Assembly: GCF_001049735.1 (NCBI RefSeq)
Contig: NZ_CVPC01000010.1
Location: forward strand, 32,176-96,175
DNA from: Nereida ignava
GTDB lineage: Bacteria > Pseudomonadota > Alphaproteobacteria > Rhodobacterales > Rhodobacteraceae
Direction of reading: 5' to 3'
DNA: 64,000 bases
Part shown: positions 57,548 to 64,000 of the stretch, piece by piece
Layout: each line of letters begins with the position of its first letter
Position numbering within the stretch: position 1 is the first letter of the stretch
The notes under the pieces: model-generated
The model's database searches: none
Told to the model about the DNA's origin: nothing
What the model saw: the letters and a program-made list of their open reading frames with translations, nothing else
Made by a program: the position numbers and the translations under genes

Positions 57548-58506
57548 ACATTGATGAAATTCGCGCAGCGGACAAAAGACTTGAAGGGCACGTGCGCCGT
57601 ACGCCACTGCTCAATTCACCAGCCCTCGACAAAATTGCGGGCAAGCGCGTGTTTTTGAAAGCTGAGAACCTGCAGCACACGGGGTCATTCAAATTTCGTG
57701 GTGGCTGGGCGGCCATAAGTGCGCTGCCAAAAGACACCAAAGGTGTGCTTGCATATTCAAGTGGGAACCACGCCCAAGGTGTCGCAAATGCTGCGCAGCA
57801 TTTTGGGCTACCCGCAGTGATTATCATGCCCTCGGATGCACCGCTCACTAAGATCAATAATACCAAGGCGCTTGGCGCAGAAGTTATTGTTTACAGTCGT
57901 GAATCTGAAGATCGGGATCAAATTGGTGCACAAATTGCTGCGCAGCGTAAACTTACTCTGATCAAGCCATTTGATAACGCCGATGTCATAGCTGGCCAAG
58001 GCACATGCGGGTTGGAAATTGCTGCGCAAGCAAAAGAGGCAGGCATTGATGAAGCGGATGTTCTGGTTTGCTGCGGCGGCGGCGGATTCGTGAGTGGTAT
58101 CGCCCTCGCGCTTGAGGCTGACGCACCAAAAATGCGTGTTCGTCCCGTTGAGCCGGTTGGCTTTGACGATGTGATACGTTCGCTTGCAGCGGGCAAGAGA
58201 CTAAGCAACACGTCCACCACCGGCAGTCTTTGTGACGCCATCATCAGCCCATGTCCGGGCGAGATGACTTTTCCCATCATGAGCCGCCTGCTGCACAGCG
58301 GCATTACTGTAAGTGATGAAACGTGCCTACGAACAATGGCATTGGCATTTACCCACCTAAAAGTCGTTCTGGAGCCAGGCGGGGCGATCGCGTTAGCAGC
58401 AGCGCTTTTTCATAATAAGGGTCTGGGCGATACCATTATTGCCACGGCCAGCGGCGGCAATGTGGACGCACCAATGTTTGCGCGCGCGCTTGAAACGCTG
58501 GACTGA
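57544..58506 (+). CDS. PLP-dependent serine/threonine dehydratase-like enzyme
   Basis: 320 residues of fold type II. PLP lysine in GSFKFRGGWAAIS near 50; SSGNHAQGVANAA near 75; phosphate loop CCGGGGFVSG near 177; and TASGGNVD near 307. The group includes threonine ammonia-lyase, serine racemase, L-threo-3-hydroxyaspartate ammonia-lyase and EutB of hydroxyectoine breakdown. No regulatory ACT domain follows, so a catabolic type is likely. The ATG overlaps the upstream stop (ATGA). Confidence 0.87.
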   Translation: MNIDEIRAADKRLEGHVRRTPLLNSPALDKIAGKRVFLKAENLQHTGSFKFRGGWAAISALPKDTKGVLAYSSGNHAQGVANAAQHFGLPAVIIMPSDAPLTKINNTKALGAEVIVYSRESEDRDQIGAQIAAQRKLTLIKPFDNADVIAGQGTCGLEIAAQAKEAGIDEADVLVCCGGGGFVSGIALALEADAPKMRVRPVEPVGFDDVIRSLAAGKRLSNTSTTGSLCDAIISPCPGEMTFPIMSRLLHSGITVSDETCLRTMALAFTHLKVVLEPGGAIALAAALFHNKGLGDTIIATASGGNVDAPMFARALETLD

Positions 58507-58511
58507 CATCC

Positions 58512-59303
58512 GTGAGCGAACACATCATCGATCGCCCACAGGGCCAGCAAATCTTCTGTAAATCAGAAGGTGAAGGCGCGCCATTAGTGCTGCTGCACGG
58601 GCTTGGAACACATGTGGGCATCTGGGATGGGTTGTTACCGCATTTACCCCCTAACTTGCGAATAATCAGATGCGATATTCGCGGGCATGGCCGCTCAAGC
58701 GCACCCGATGCCCCCTACTCAATGGGCCAGTTGATCAGCGACATTGAAGCGGCTTTGGATCATCTACGTGTGCAGGATGCAGTGGTCCTTGGAACGTCGA
58801 TCGGCGGGATGATTGCACAAGGGCTGGCAGTCAAGCGGCTTGATCTTATACGCGGGCTGGTCCTGTCTAACACGGCGGCAAAAATTGGAAACACTGATCA
58901 CTGGCAGGACCAGATTGATACGTATCGCGCGCACGGGTTAAGCAATTCCGCAGACAGTATTTTGCAAAAATGGTTCAGCCGCGATTACGGGATGTTCAAT
59001 CAGACACACATTTTTCGCCAGATGGTTTTGTCGACCTCTTTAGAGGGCTACCTTGGCTGCTGTCATGCGATCAAGGGCACGGATTTCTACACCCCAACAA
59101 GCGGTTTGCGATTGCCAACCTTGGGGATCGTCGGTTCGGAAGATCAAGTAACTCCGCCGGACTTGGTTCGCGAAACACTTGATGTCATTCCCGGGTCGAA
59201 ATTTCACCTGATGCGGCGTGTCGGTCATTTACCTTGCGTTGAAGCGCCGGGAGCCTATGCAGAAGTGATCACGCAGTTTCTAAAAAACATAGGCCACATA
59301 TGA
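58512..59303 (+). CDS. Alpha/beta-hydrolase, 3-oxoadipate enol-lactonase-like
   Basis: 263 residues. LLHGLGTHVGIWDG near 27, nucleophile elbow GTSIGGMIAQG near 95, Asp in SEDQVTPP near 220 and His in GHLPCVEAP near 243 fit PcaD-type lactonases. PcaD opens beta-ketoadipate enol-lactone, but no other protocatechuate genes are here, so the true substrate may differ. The start is GTG five bases after the previous stop; the end overlaps the transporter ATG. Confidence 0.85.
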   Translation: MSEHIIDRPQGQQIFCKSEGEGAPLVLLHGLGTHVGIWDGLLPHLPPNLRIIRCDIRGHGRSSAPDAPYSMGQLISDIEAALDHLRVQDAVVLGTSIGGMIAQGLAVKRLDLIRGLVLSNTAAKIGNTDHWQDQIDTYRAHGLSNSADSILQKWFSRDYGMFNQTHIFRQMVLSTSLEGYLGCCHAIKGTDFYTPTSGLRLPTLGIVGSEDQVTPPDLVRETLDVIPGSKFHLMRRVGHLPCVEAPGAYAEVITQFLKNIGHI

Positions 59304-60535
59304 ACACCTCTGAAACTGCGCAGCAGCCAATCAAAAGCACACGCCTACCCTTTGTTTTCATATTGATCACGCTGACGCTTGACGCAATGGGGATTGGCTT
59401 GATCTTGCCCGTAATGCCCGATCTCATCCGCGAAGTAAGTGGTGGCACTTTGGGAACCGCCGCGATTTGGGGCGGTATTTTGGCCACAACGTTTGCGGTG
59501 ATGCAGTTTGTTTTTGGGCCAGCTTTGGGATCACTGTCCGACCGTTTTGGCCGAAGGCCGGTTCTATTAATCTCGCTTTTCGTCATGGCAGTGGACTATT
59601 TGGTGATGGCGCTTGCTGGCAGCATTTGGTTGCTGTTTTTAACCCGCGTTGTGGGTGGGATCACCGCCGCGACCCAATCCACAGCGGCCGCATTCATTGC
59701 CGACATTTCCGCGCCAGAGAAAAAATCTGCCAACTTCGGGCTAATCGGCGCCGCCTTTGGCATCGGCTTTGTGTTGGGCCCAGCAATAGGCGGACTGCTG
59801 GCTGAATTCGGAACCCGCGCGCCGTTTTATGCCGCCGCAAGCCTTGCTGCGATGAATCTTGTTCTGGGCTATTTTGTATTGCCCGAAACTGTGACGGATG
59901 CGATACGCCGCCCCCTTGATTGGCGACGCGCAAACCCGCTTGGGGCGCTATTACAGATCAGCAAACTGAAGGGGGTCACAGCGCTGCTCACACTCTTTTT
60001 CGTTTATGAGTTTGCCTTCATCGTCTACCCCGCCACATGGGCTTATTTCACTCAAGAACGATTTGGATGGGCACCCTCAATGGTGGGCGTGTCACTGGCG
60101 TCGTTCGGGATTTCGATGGTCATCGTCCAAGGATTTCTGATCCGCTGGGTCATCCCAAAATTTGGTGAGGTAAATACAATCATCTACGGCTTTATCTTCA
60201 ATGGGCTGGCGTTTGTATTCCTATCAAGCGTCAGTCTGGGATGGCTGGTGCTGGCCTTCACTCCCGTGACCGCCTTTGGTGCCGTTGTGACACCCGCACT
60301 TCAAGGGTTGATGAGCCGCGCGGCAGGCGCAGATCAGCAAGGAGAGCTGCAAGGCGTCATAGCCTCAGCCAAGTCCTTGGCAATGATCTTGGCACCGCTG
60401 GTCCTAACGTGGCTCTTTTATTACTTTACAGATGACGTTGGCATTTATCTGCCGGGGGCTGCATTTGCACTGTCCGCAGCCCTAATGGTGTTGTGTTTCT
60501 TTGTCTTTTTGGGCTGGCGGCGCGGTCAGTCATAA
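59300..60535 (+). CDS. MFS transporter, TetA-like (DHA1) group
   Basis: 411 residues with about 12 helices. LDAMGIGLILPVMPDLI near 27 and the loop GSLSDRFGRRPVLL near 75 are the TetA-type signatures; motif C-like GIGFVLGPAIGGLLAEFG lies near 153. These carriers export drugs or metabolites by proton antiport. Coupled by ATGA to the lactonase-like gene, it may move the substrate or product of the operon. Tetracycline resistance is not implied. Confidence 0.87.
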   Translation: MNTSETAQQPIKSTRLPFVFILITLTLDAMGIGLILPVMPDLIREVSGGTLGTAAIWGGILATTFAVMQFVFGPALGSLSDRFGRRPVLLISLFVMAVDYLVMALAGSIWLLFLTRVVGGITAATQSTAAAFIADISAPEKKSANFGLIGAAFGIGFVLGPAIGGLLAEFGTRAPFYAAASLAAMNLVLGYFVLPETVTDAIRRPLDWRRANPLGALLQISKLKGVTALLTLFFVYEFAFIVYPATWAYFTQERFGWAPSMVGVSLASFGISMVIVQGFLIRWVIPKFGEVNTIIYGFIFNGLAFVFLSSVSLGWLVLAFTPVTAFGAVVTPALQGLMSRAAGADQQGELQGVIASAKSLAMILAPLVLTWLFYYFTDDVGIYLPGAAFALSAALMVLCFFVFLGWRRGQS

Positions 60536-60583
60536 AGCGGAAAACAGCGCAGAGTACCGCTACGGAAGTTTCCCATTGCCATT

Positions 60584-60630
60584 AGTGTAAACTTTAGATT
60601 ACAGTTATTATGTAATTAAGGATTTACACT
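60584..60630 (+). promoter_or_regulatory. Nested inverted repeats, probable operator of the ArsR-type gene
   Basis: The outer pair is AGTGTAAA (60584-60591) and TTTACACT (60623-60630); the inner pair is ATTACA (60598-60603) and TGTAAT (60611-60616), spaced by seven bases. Both are perfect. The right outer arm touches the TTG start and flanks the ribosome site TAAGGA (60617-60622), so a bound repressor would block translation start and promoter alike. Confidence 0.7.
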
Positions 60631-60939
60631 TTGAGAGACGAAACCATCAGCATCGCGCAACGCACTGCCCCACTGGCAGAAGATACTGCGCAGTATCTCA
60701 AAACGCTCGGGCATGCTGGACGGTTGATGATCATGTGTCATTTGGCAAACGGTGAGAAGTCTGTCGGAGATCTGGAAGAGTTGCTTGGCATTCGTCAATC
60801 TGCGGTTAGCCAGCAATTGGGCCGTTTACGCGCCGAAGGCATGGTCCGGACACGGCGTTCAGGTAAGGCGATCTACTACTCGCTGTCAGACAATCGCGCA
60901 ATTGATGCCATTAATTGTGTGCTTCAACACGACGCCTAA
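60631..60939 (+). CDS. ArsR/SmtB-family transcriptional regulator
   Basis: 102 residues. The winged helix includes KTLGHAGRLMIMCHLANGE, SVGDLEELLGIRQSAVSQQL and RTRRSGKAIYYSL. Cysteines at 36 and 96 are the only two, at positions reminiscent of the sulfide/redox sensors SqrR and BigR, though their spacing is shorter, so the ligand is open. The start is TTG, with TAAGGA eight bases upstream. It stands 95 bases after the MFS gene. Confidence 0.88.
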   Translation: MRDETISIAQRTAPLAEDTAQYLKTLGHAGRLMIMCHLANGEKSVGDLEELLGIRQSAVSQQLGRLRAEGMVRTRRSGKAIYYSLSDNRAIDAINCVLQHDA

Positions 60940-60976
60940 TCCGACTTCGATAAACCGCTTCCCCTATTCGACAATC

Positions 60977-61018
60977 AAAAAGCCGCGAAAGGTCTCCCCT
61001 TCGCGGCTGTTGTTTTTG
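60977..61018. terminator. Bidirectional terminator between regulator and ABC transporter
   Basis: A perfect 9-base stem AGCCGCGAA (60981-60989) and TTCGCGGCT (61000-61008). A T-rich tail (TGTTTTTGTTT) follows on the plus strand and AAAA precedes it for the minus strand, so it can serve both convergent genes. Confidence 0.88.
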
Positions 61019-61036
61019 TTTATCTGCACGCAGAAT

Positions 61037-62071
61037 TTACGCGGCCGATGAAATCCGGGGCACCAGCGCTTTGACAAGGTCCCGCATATCCAACTGACCT
61101 ACGGGCGTCTCACCATCGAGAACACGGTAAATATTGGACGTATCCCCCTCAGACAACGCGATCAAACTTTCAAGATTGTCCGTCAGCTGCACATCTCCCG
61201 AGAACTTCTTGGCAGACAATGCGCCCATCACAGATTTCACCCGCAACACACGCGCGCGGTTAATATCCGAGACAAAATCCTCGATGTAGGGGTCAGCAGG
61301 ATTAAGCAGAATACCCTGCGGCTCACCCTGCTGCACAACTGCGCCGTCTTTCAGGATCACCAAGTGATCGGCAAGTTTAAGCGCTTCATCTAGATCGTGC
61401 GTGATAAAGATGATGGTCTTTTGCAATTCTGCTTGGAGTTCCAACAGCAGGTTCTGCATGTCTGTGCGGATCAGTGGATCAAGGGCAGAGAATGCCTCAT
61501 CCATCAACATGATATCCGTGTTCGCAGTCAACGCACGGGCGATCCCCACACGCTGCTGCATCCCACCAGAAAGCTGTGATGGATAGCGGTTCTCATAGCC
61601 GCCCAAACCCACACGGTCCAACCACTTGGCGGCCTCTTTCTCTTGGGTCTGAACATCCATACCGCGCACGTTGAGCGACATGGCAGCGTTCTGCAAAACA
61701 GTCCGGTGCGGCAGAAGAGCGAACTTCTGAAACACCATAGACATCCGCTCTTGGCGAAGGGCGCGAAGACCGCTTTCCGACTGCTTCATTACGTCATCAC
61801 CGTCGATCAAGATTTCGCCCGCAGTGGGTTCAATCAAACGGTTTAGGTGACGGATCAGCGTAGACTTACCCGAGCCGGACAAGCCCATCACAACCGTGAT
61901 TTCACCGGCCTGCATATCAACGTTGATATCTTGCAGGCCAAGAACGTGTTTGTGCTCGGCCAGCAACTCCTCTTTACCCATGCCACCATGAACGTGGGGC
62001 ATCATTGATTCCGGCTCAGAGCCGAAAATTTTGTACACTCCGCGCAGGCGGACTTTTGGTTCTTGTGTCAT
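61037..62071 (-). CDS. proV: Glycine betaine/choline ABC transporter ATPase
   Basis: 344 residues. Walker A GLSGSGKSTLIRHLNRL near 59, ABC signature LSGGMQQRVGIARAL near 167, Walker B IMLMDEAFSALDP near 190, and a C-terminal region (about 270-344) like the regulatory tail of ProV. The N-terminal VYKIFG, then HVLGLQDINVDMQ, is typical of ProV/OpuAA. It energises uptake of a quaternary amine such as betaine or choline. Confidence 0.92.
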   Translation of the reverse strand: MTQEPKVRLRGVYKIFGSEPESMMPHVHGGMGKEELLAEHKHVLGLQDINVDMQAGEITVVMGLSGSGKSTLIRHLNRLIEPTAGEILIDGDDVMKQSESGLRALRQERMSMVFQKFALLPHRTVLQNAAMSLNVRGMDVQTQEKEAAKWLDRVGLGGYENRYPSQLSGGMQQRVGIARALTANTDIMLMDEAFSALDPLIRTDMQNLLLELQAELQKTIIFITHDLDEALKLADHLVILKDGAVVQQGEPQGILLNPADPYIEDFVSDINRARVLRVKSVMGALSAKKFSGDVQLTDNLESLIALSEGDTSNIYRVLDGETPVGQLDMRDLVKALVPRISSAA

Positions 62072-62086
62072 GTGTCCTGCTCCGGA

Positions 62087-63112
62087 TCAGTTTTGGTTGC
62101 GACCCATGTCCACGCGGGACAGGGCAGCTTTTGAGGTGCGATCAAGGATAACCGCCAACAGCACGATGCCGATACCCGCAACAATACCCACACCCAATTC
62201 AAGGTTACGGATACCGCGCAGCACAAGCACACCGAGGCCAGGCGCAGACACAAGTGACGCAATTACAACCATCGCAAGGCTCATCATAATGGTCTGGTTC
62301 ACCCCGGCCATAATGTTGGGCAACGCCAATGGAAGTTGCACTTTGATAAGTTTTTGACGGTTGGTCATGCCAAACGCATCGGCTGCTTCGATCACGTCTT
62401 TGTCCACAAGGCGAATGCCCAAATCCGTCAAACGGATGATCGGAACGATCGCATAAAGGATGATCGCAATACCGTACAACTTGGACTCGGTGACCGAGAA
62501 CAAGAAGATCAGCGGGATAAGATACACGAACGATGGCAAGGTTTGCAGCAAATCAAGCACCGGAATAGACGCCCGCTGCATCGTGTCAGATTTCGACATC
62601 GCAATGCCAATAGGCACGCCCAGTATGACCGACAGCCCCGTACAGACAAAAATAATCGCCAAGGTCTGCATCGCCACGTCAAGGTGATCAATGAAGCCAA
62701 GGAACAAGAAGGAAAGTGCGACAAACACTGTCACCGCAAAGGATCGCGCGACGTACCATGTCAAAAGCACCAACAACGGGATCATCACGAACCACGGCAC
62801 AGCCTGAAACAGCCAAAGCGCCCCATCAAGGGCCCAAGACAGCGGTTGTGTGATCGGATCAAGCACCAGCTTCAGTGATGATTTAGCCGCCAAAAACGCG
62901 TCTTCGATGCCAGCTGTCAGGTCACGTGTCTGACTGACCGTACCGCAGCTTTCGTTCAACGCATCTAGAGACGGGAAAGGAACCCCCTCGCCGCCTTCGT
63001 CATTGCCGGCCTGCGCCAGCAAATCTGCCATCGATAGCGGTGCAGCGCTTGTATCGCTGTCGCACCATTCCCGGAGCCCGAGCCCGTCAAAGACCCAATC
63101 ATAAAATGCCAT
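62087..63112 (-). CDS. proW: Glycine betaine/choline ABC transporter permease
   Basis: 341 residues with about eight hydrophobic helices after a soluble N-terminal extension (about 1-80). The ATPase-contacting EAA loop is VIEAADAFGMTNRQKLIKVQ near 230. It lies 15 bases upstream of the ATPase gene and downstream of the binding-protein gene, the order ProX-ProW-ProV. Confidence 0.92.
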   Translation of the reverse strand: MAFYDWVFDGLGLREWCDSDTSAAPLSMADLLAQAGNDEGGEGVPFPSLDALNESCGTVSQTRDLTAGIEDAFLAAKSSLKLVLDPITQPLSWALDGALWLFQAVPWFVMIPLLVLLTWYVARSFAVTVFVALSFLFLGFIDHLDVAMQTLAIIFVCTGLSVILGVPIGIAMSKSDTMQRASIPVLDLLQTLPSFVYLIPLIFLFSVTESKLYGIAIILYAIVPIIRLTDLGIRLVDKDVIEAADAFGMTNRQKLIKVQLPLALPNIMAGVNQTIMMSLAMVVIASLVSAPGLGVLVLRGIRNLELGVGIVAGIGIVLLAVILDRTSKAALSRVDMGRNQN

Positions 63113-63170
63113 GTTTTCCCGTTCCCTGTTGCAGACCTCTTGCTCTCAAAAAGAGCGGATCCTTAAAATA

Positions 63171-63200
63171 GCAACGCCCGCGCAAATCGGCGGGCGCTGC
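63171..63200 (-). terminator. Intercistronic hairpin between binding protein and permease
   Basis: GCAACGCCCGC (63171-63181) and GCGGGCGCTGC (63190-63200) form an 11-base stem with one mismatch, 18 bases after the binding-protein stop. Read on the minus strand, only a short ATTTTAAGG follows. It may partially terminate, or protect the binding-protein mRNA so that more of it is made. Confidence 0.6.
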
Positions 63201-63217
63201 TTTGTCGACCTTAACGC

Positions 63218-64000
63218 TTACTGAAGCAGTGCGGAAAGCTTTTCTTTTGCTTCTGCGTTCAGCCAGTTGCTCCAGACGTCTTTGTTGTTCGTCAGGAAGT
63301 AAACTGCGGCTTCGTCGTAGCTTGCGTTATTGTCCGCTTGCCACGCCAAAACTTCACCCATCTGCGCGTTCGTGAAGCTTACGTTGCTCATCAACTCAAC
63401 GACCTCTGGCTCACGCTCGGTCAATGTGCCGGAAACAGCAGTTTTCACTTTGGCTGTCGGGTATGCAGACAGTGTTGGTGTCGCACAATCCGGTGTGCCG
63501 TTACACGCGTGCGCTTCTGGATCATGCGCACCTACGTCAACGCGGACCATTGGGTATTTACCAAGCACAGAGGTCGGCGCCCAGTAGTAACCAAACCATG
63601 GCTCTTGCTCGGAATATGCGGCAGCAATCGCAGTAGCAAGCGTTTCACCTGAACCGTGCTGGAAGCGCTCAATGCCGCTACCCTCAAGGTTAATCGCTTT
63701 AATATTGTTGTTGTTGATGATGTCGCACGCCCAACCCGATGGACAGTCATGGAAACGTGCACCTACCAACTCAGGGTTCGCCATAACGCCTTCAAGGGTG
63801 AGCAGCTCTGGGTGGGCATCCGCAAGGTACTGCGGGATCCACCAGCCTTCAACGCCGCCATCTGACAGAACATCAGCAACTTCGACCAACTTACCAGATG
63901 AAACAAGCTCTTCGTAAACAGGTGTAGAGTTGACCCACGTCTCGGTAACGATGTCCGGCTCGCCGGTTTCAGCAACAGATGTCAGCGCAGGCACCGTTGA
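63218..64000 (-). CDS. proX: Glycine-betaine/choline-type ABC substrate-binding protein (partial)
   Basis: The gene continues past the right edge; 260 C-terminal residues are visible. EPDIVTETWVNSTPVY, WWIPQYLADAHPEL, QHGSGETLAT and QEPWFGYYWAPT match the ProX/OpuAC fold; the ligand-cage tryptophans and cysteine pairs agree with the paralog at 13170-14132. The signal peptide lies outside the window. It heads the ABC operon. Confidence 0.92.
   Translation of the reverse strand, partial: STVPALTSVAETGEPDIVTETWVNSTPVYEELVSSGKLVEVADVLSDGGVEGWWIPQYLADAHPELLTLEGVMANPELVGARFHDCPSGWACDIINNNNIKAINLEGSGIERFQHGSGETLATAIAAAYSEQEPWFGYYWAPTSVLGKYPMVRVDVGAHDPEAHACNGTPDCATPTLSAYPTAKVKTAVSGTLTEREPEVVELMSNVSFTNAQMGEVLAWQADNNASYDEAAVYFLTNNKDVWSNWLNAEAKEKLSALLQ

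Noticed and set aside
1..64000. CRISPR array or tandem repeats.
   Set aside because: No regularly spaced direct repeats were found when reading through the window.

Overview
The window looks like a chromosomal segment of a marine alphaproteobacterium of the Rhodobacteraceae (Roseobacter group). This rests on the SAM/SAH riboswitch in front of metK (a Rhodobacterales-typical RNA), an Irr-type Fur regulator next to fabA-fabB-fabI, the rpsA-ihfB-lapA-trpF order, the phoH-ybeY-corC-lnt-metK-trmB run, a monomeric NADP isocitrate dehydrogenase, and two glycine-betaine-type solute-binding proteins. No phage, plasmid, transposase or CRISPR array was seen; most of the window is conserved core genome with short accessory stretches.

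Layout. 1-12.3 kb: end of malic enzyme, propionyl-CoA synthetase, a CIA30 protein, a lipoprotein coupled to NAD kinase, glyA, small hydrolase, kinase and oxidoreductase genes, and icd with a clear terminator. 12.4-23.7 kb is the most accessory part: a six-helix membrane protein, an orphan betaine-binding protein, a fumarylacetoacetase-fold hydrolase, an NRPS-like gene that has lost the front half of its adenylation domain and is translationally coupled to a glycosyltransferase, a gamma-butyrobetaine-dioxygenase-like enzyme, a photolyase-like protein whose domains appear to be in reversed order, a Y-family polymerase and a FolB-like aldolase. 23.7-35 kb: a DUF6880 protein, tRNA-Ser(GCU), PfkB kinase, ychF, an RluE-like synthase, lldD, a sulfotransferase, an MFS carrier, rplY-pth, a serine hydrolase, a DUF2237 protein and trpF. 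35-46.5 kb: lapA, ihfB, rpsA, an unknown protein, a DUF2130 nuclease-like protein, cmk-aroA, trmB, metK with its riboswitch, lnt and corC. 46.5-52.5 kb: ybeY-phoH, then a secreted nuclease and a lipoprotein/OmpA pair sharing an unusual cysteine module, then miaB and a glycosyltransferase-like protein. 52.5-56 kb: irr and the unsaturated fatty acid genes. 56-60.5 kb: a compact five-gene catabolic-looking operon (dehalogenase, hydrolase, PLP dehydratase, enol-lactonase-like hydrolase, MFS exporter). 60.5-64 kb: an ArsR-type regulator with nested inverted repeats over its start, then a complete betaine-type ABC transporter running off the right edge.

Themes. Translation and RNA functions (rpsA, rplY, pth, ychF, trmB, miaB, ybeY, phoH, RluE-like, tRNA-Ser) and envelope functions (lnt, corC, lapA, fab genes, OmpA) dominate. 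Quaternary-amine handling recurs: two betaine-type binding proteins, one with its ABC transporter, and a gamma-butyrobetaine-dioxygenase-like enzyme. The most unusual items are the permuted-looking photolyase, the truncated NRPS-like protein with a cysteine-nucleophile thioesterase and a palindrome at its broken end, the duplicated WVDP-GC-HW-DDG module, and the five-gene operon of unknown substrate. All functions are inferred from sequence reading alone; no database search was run.
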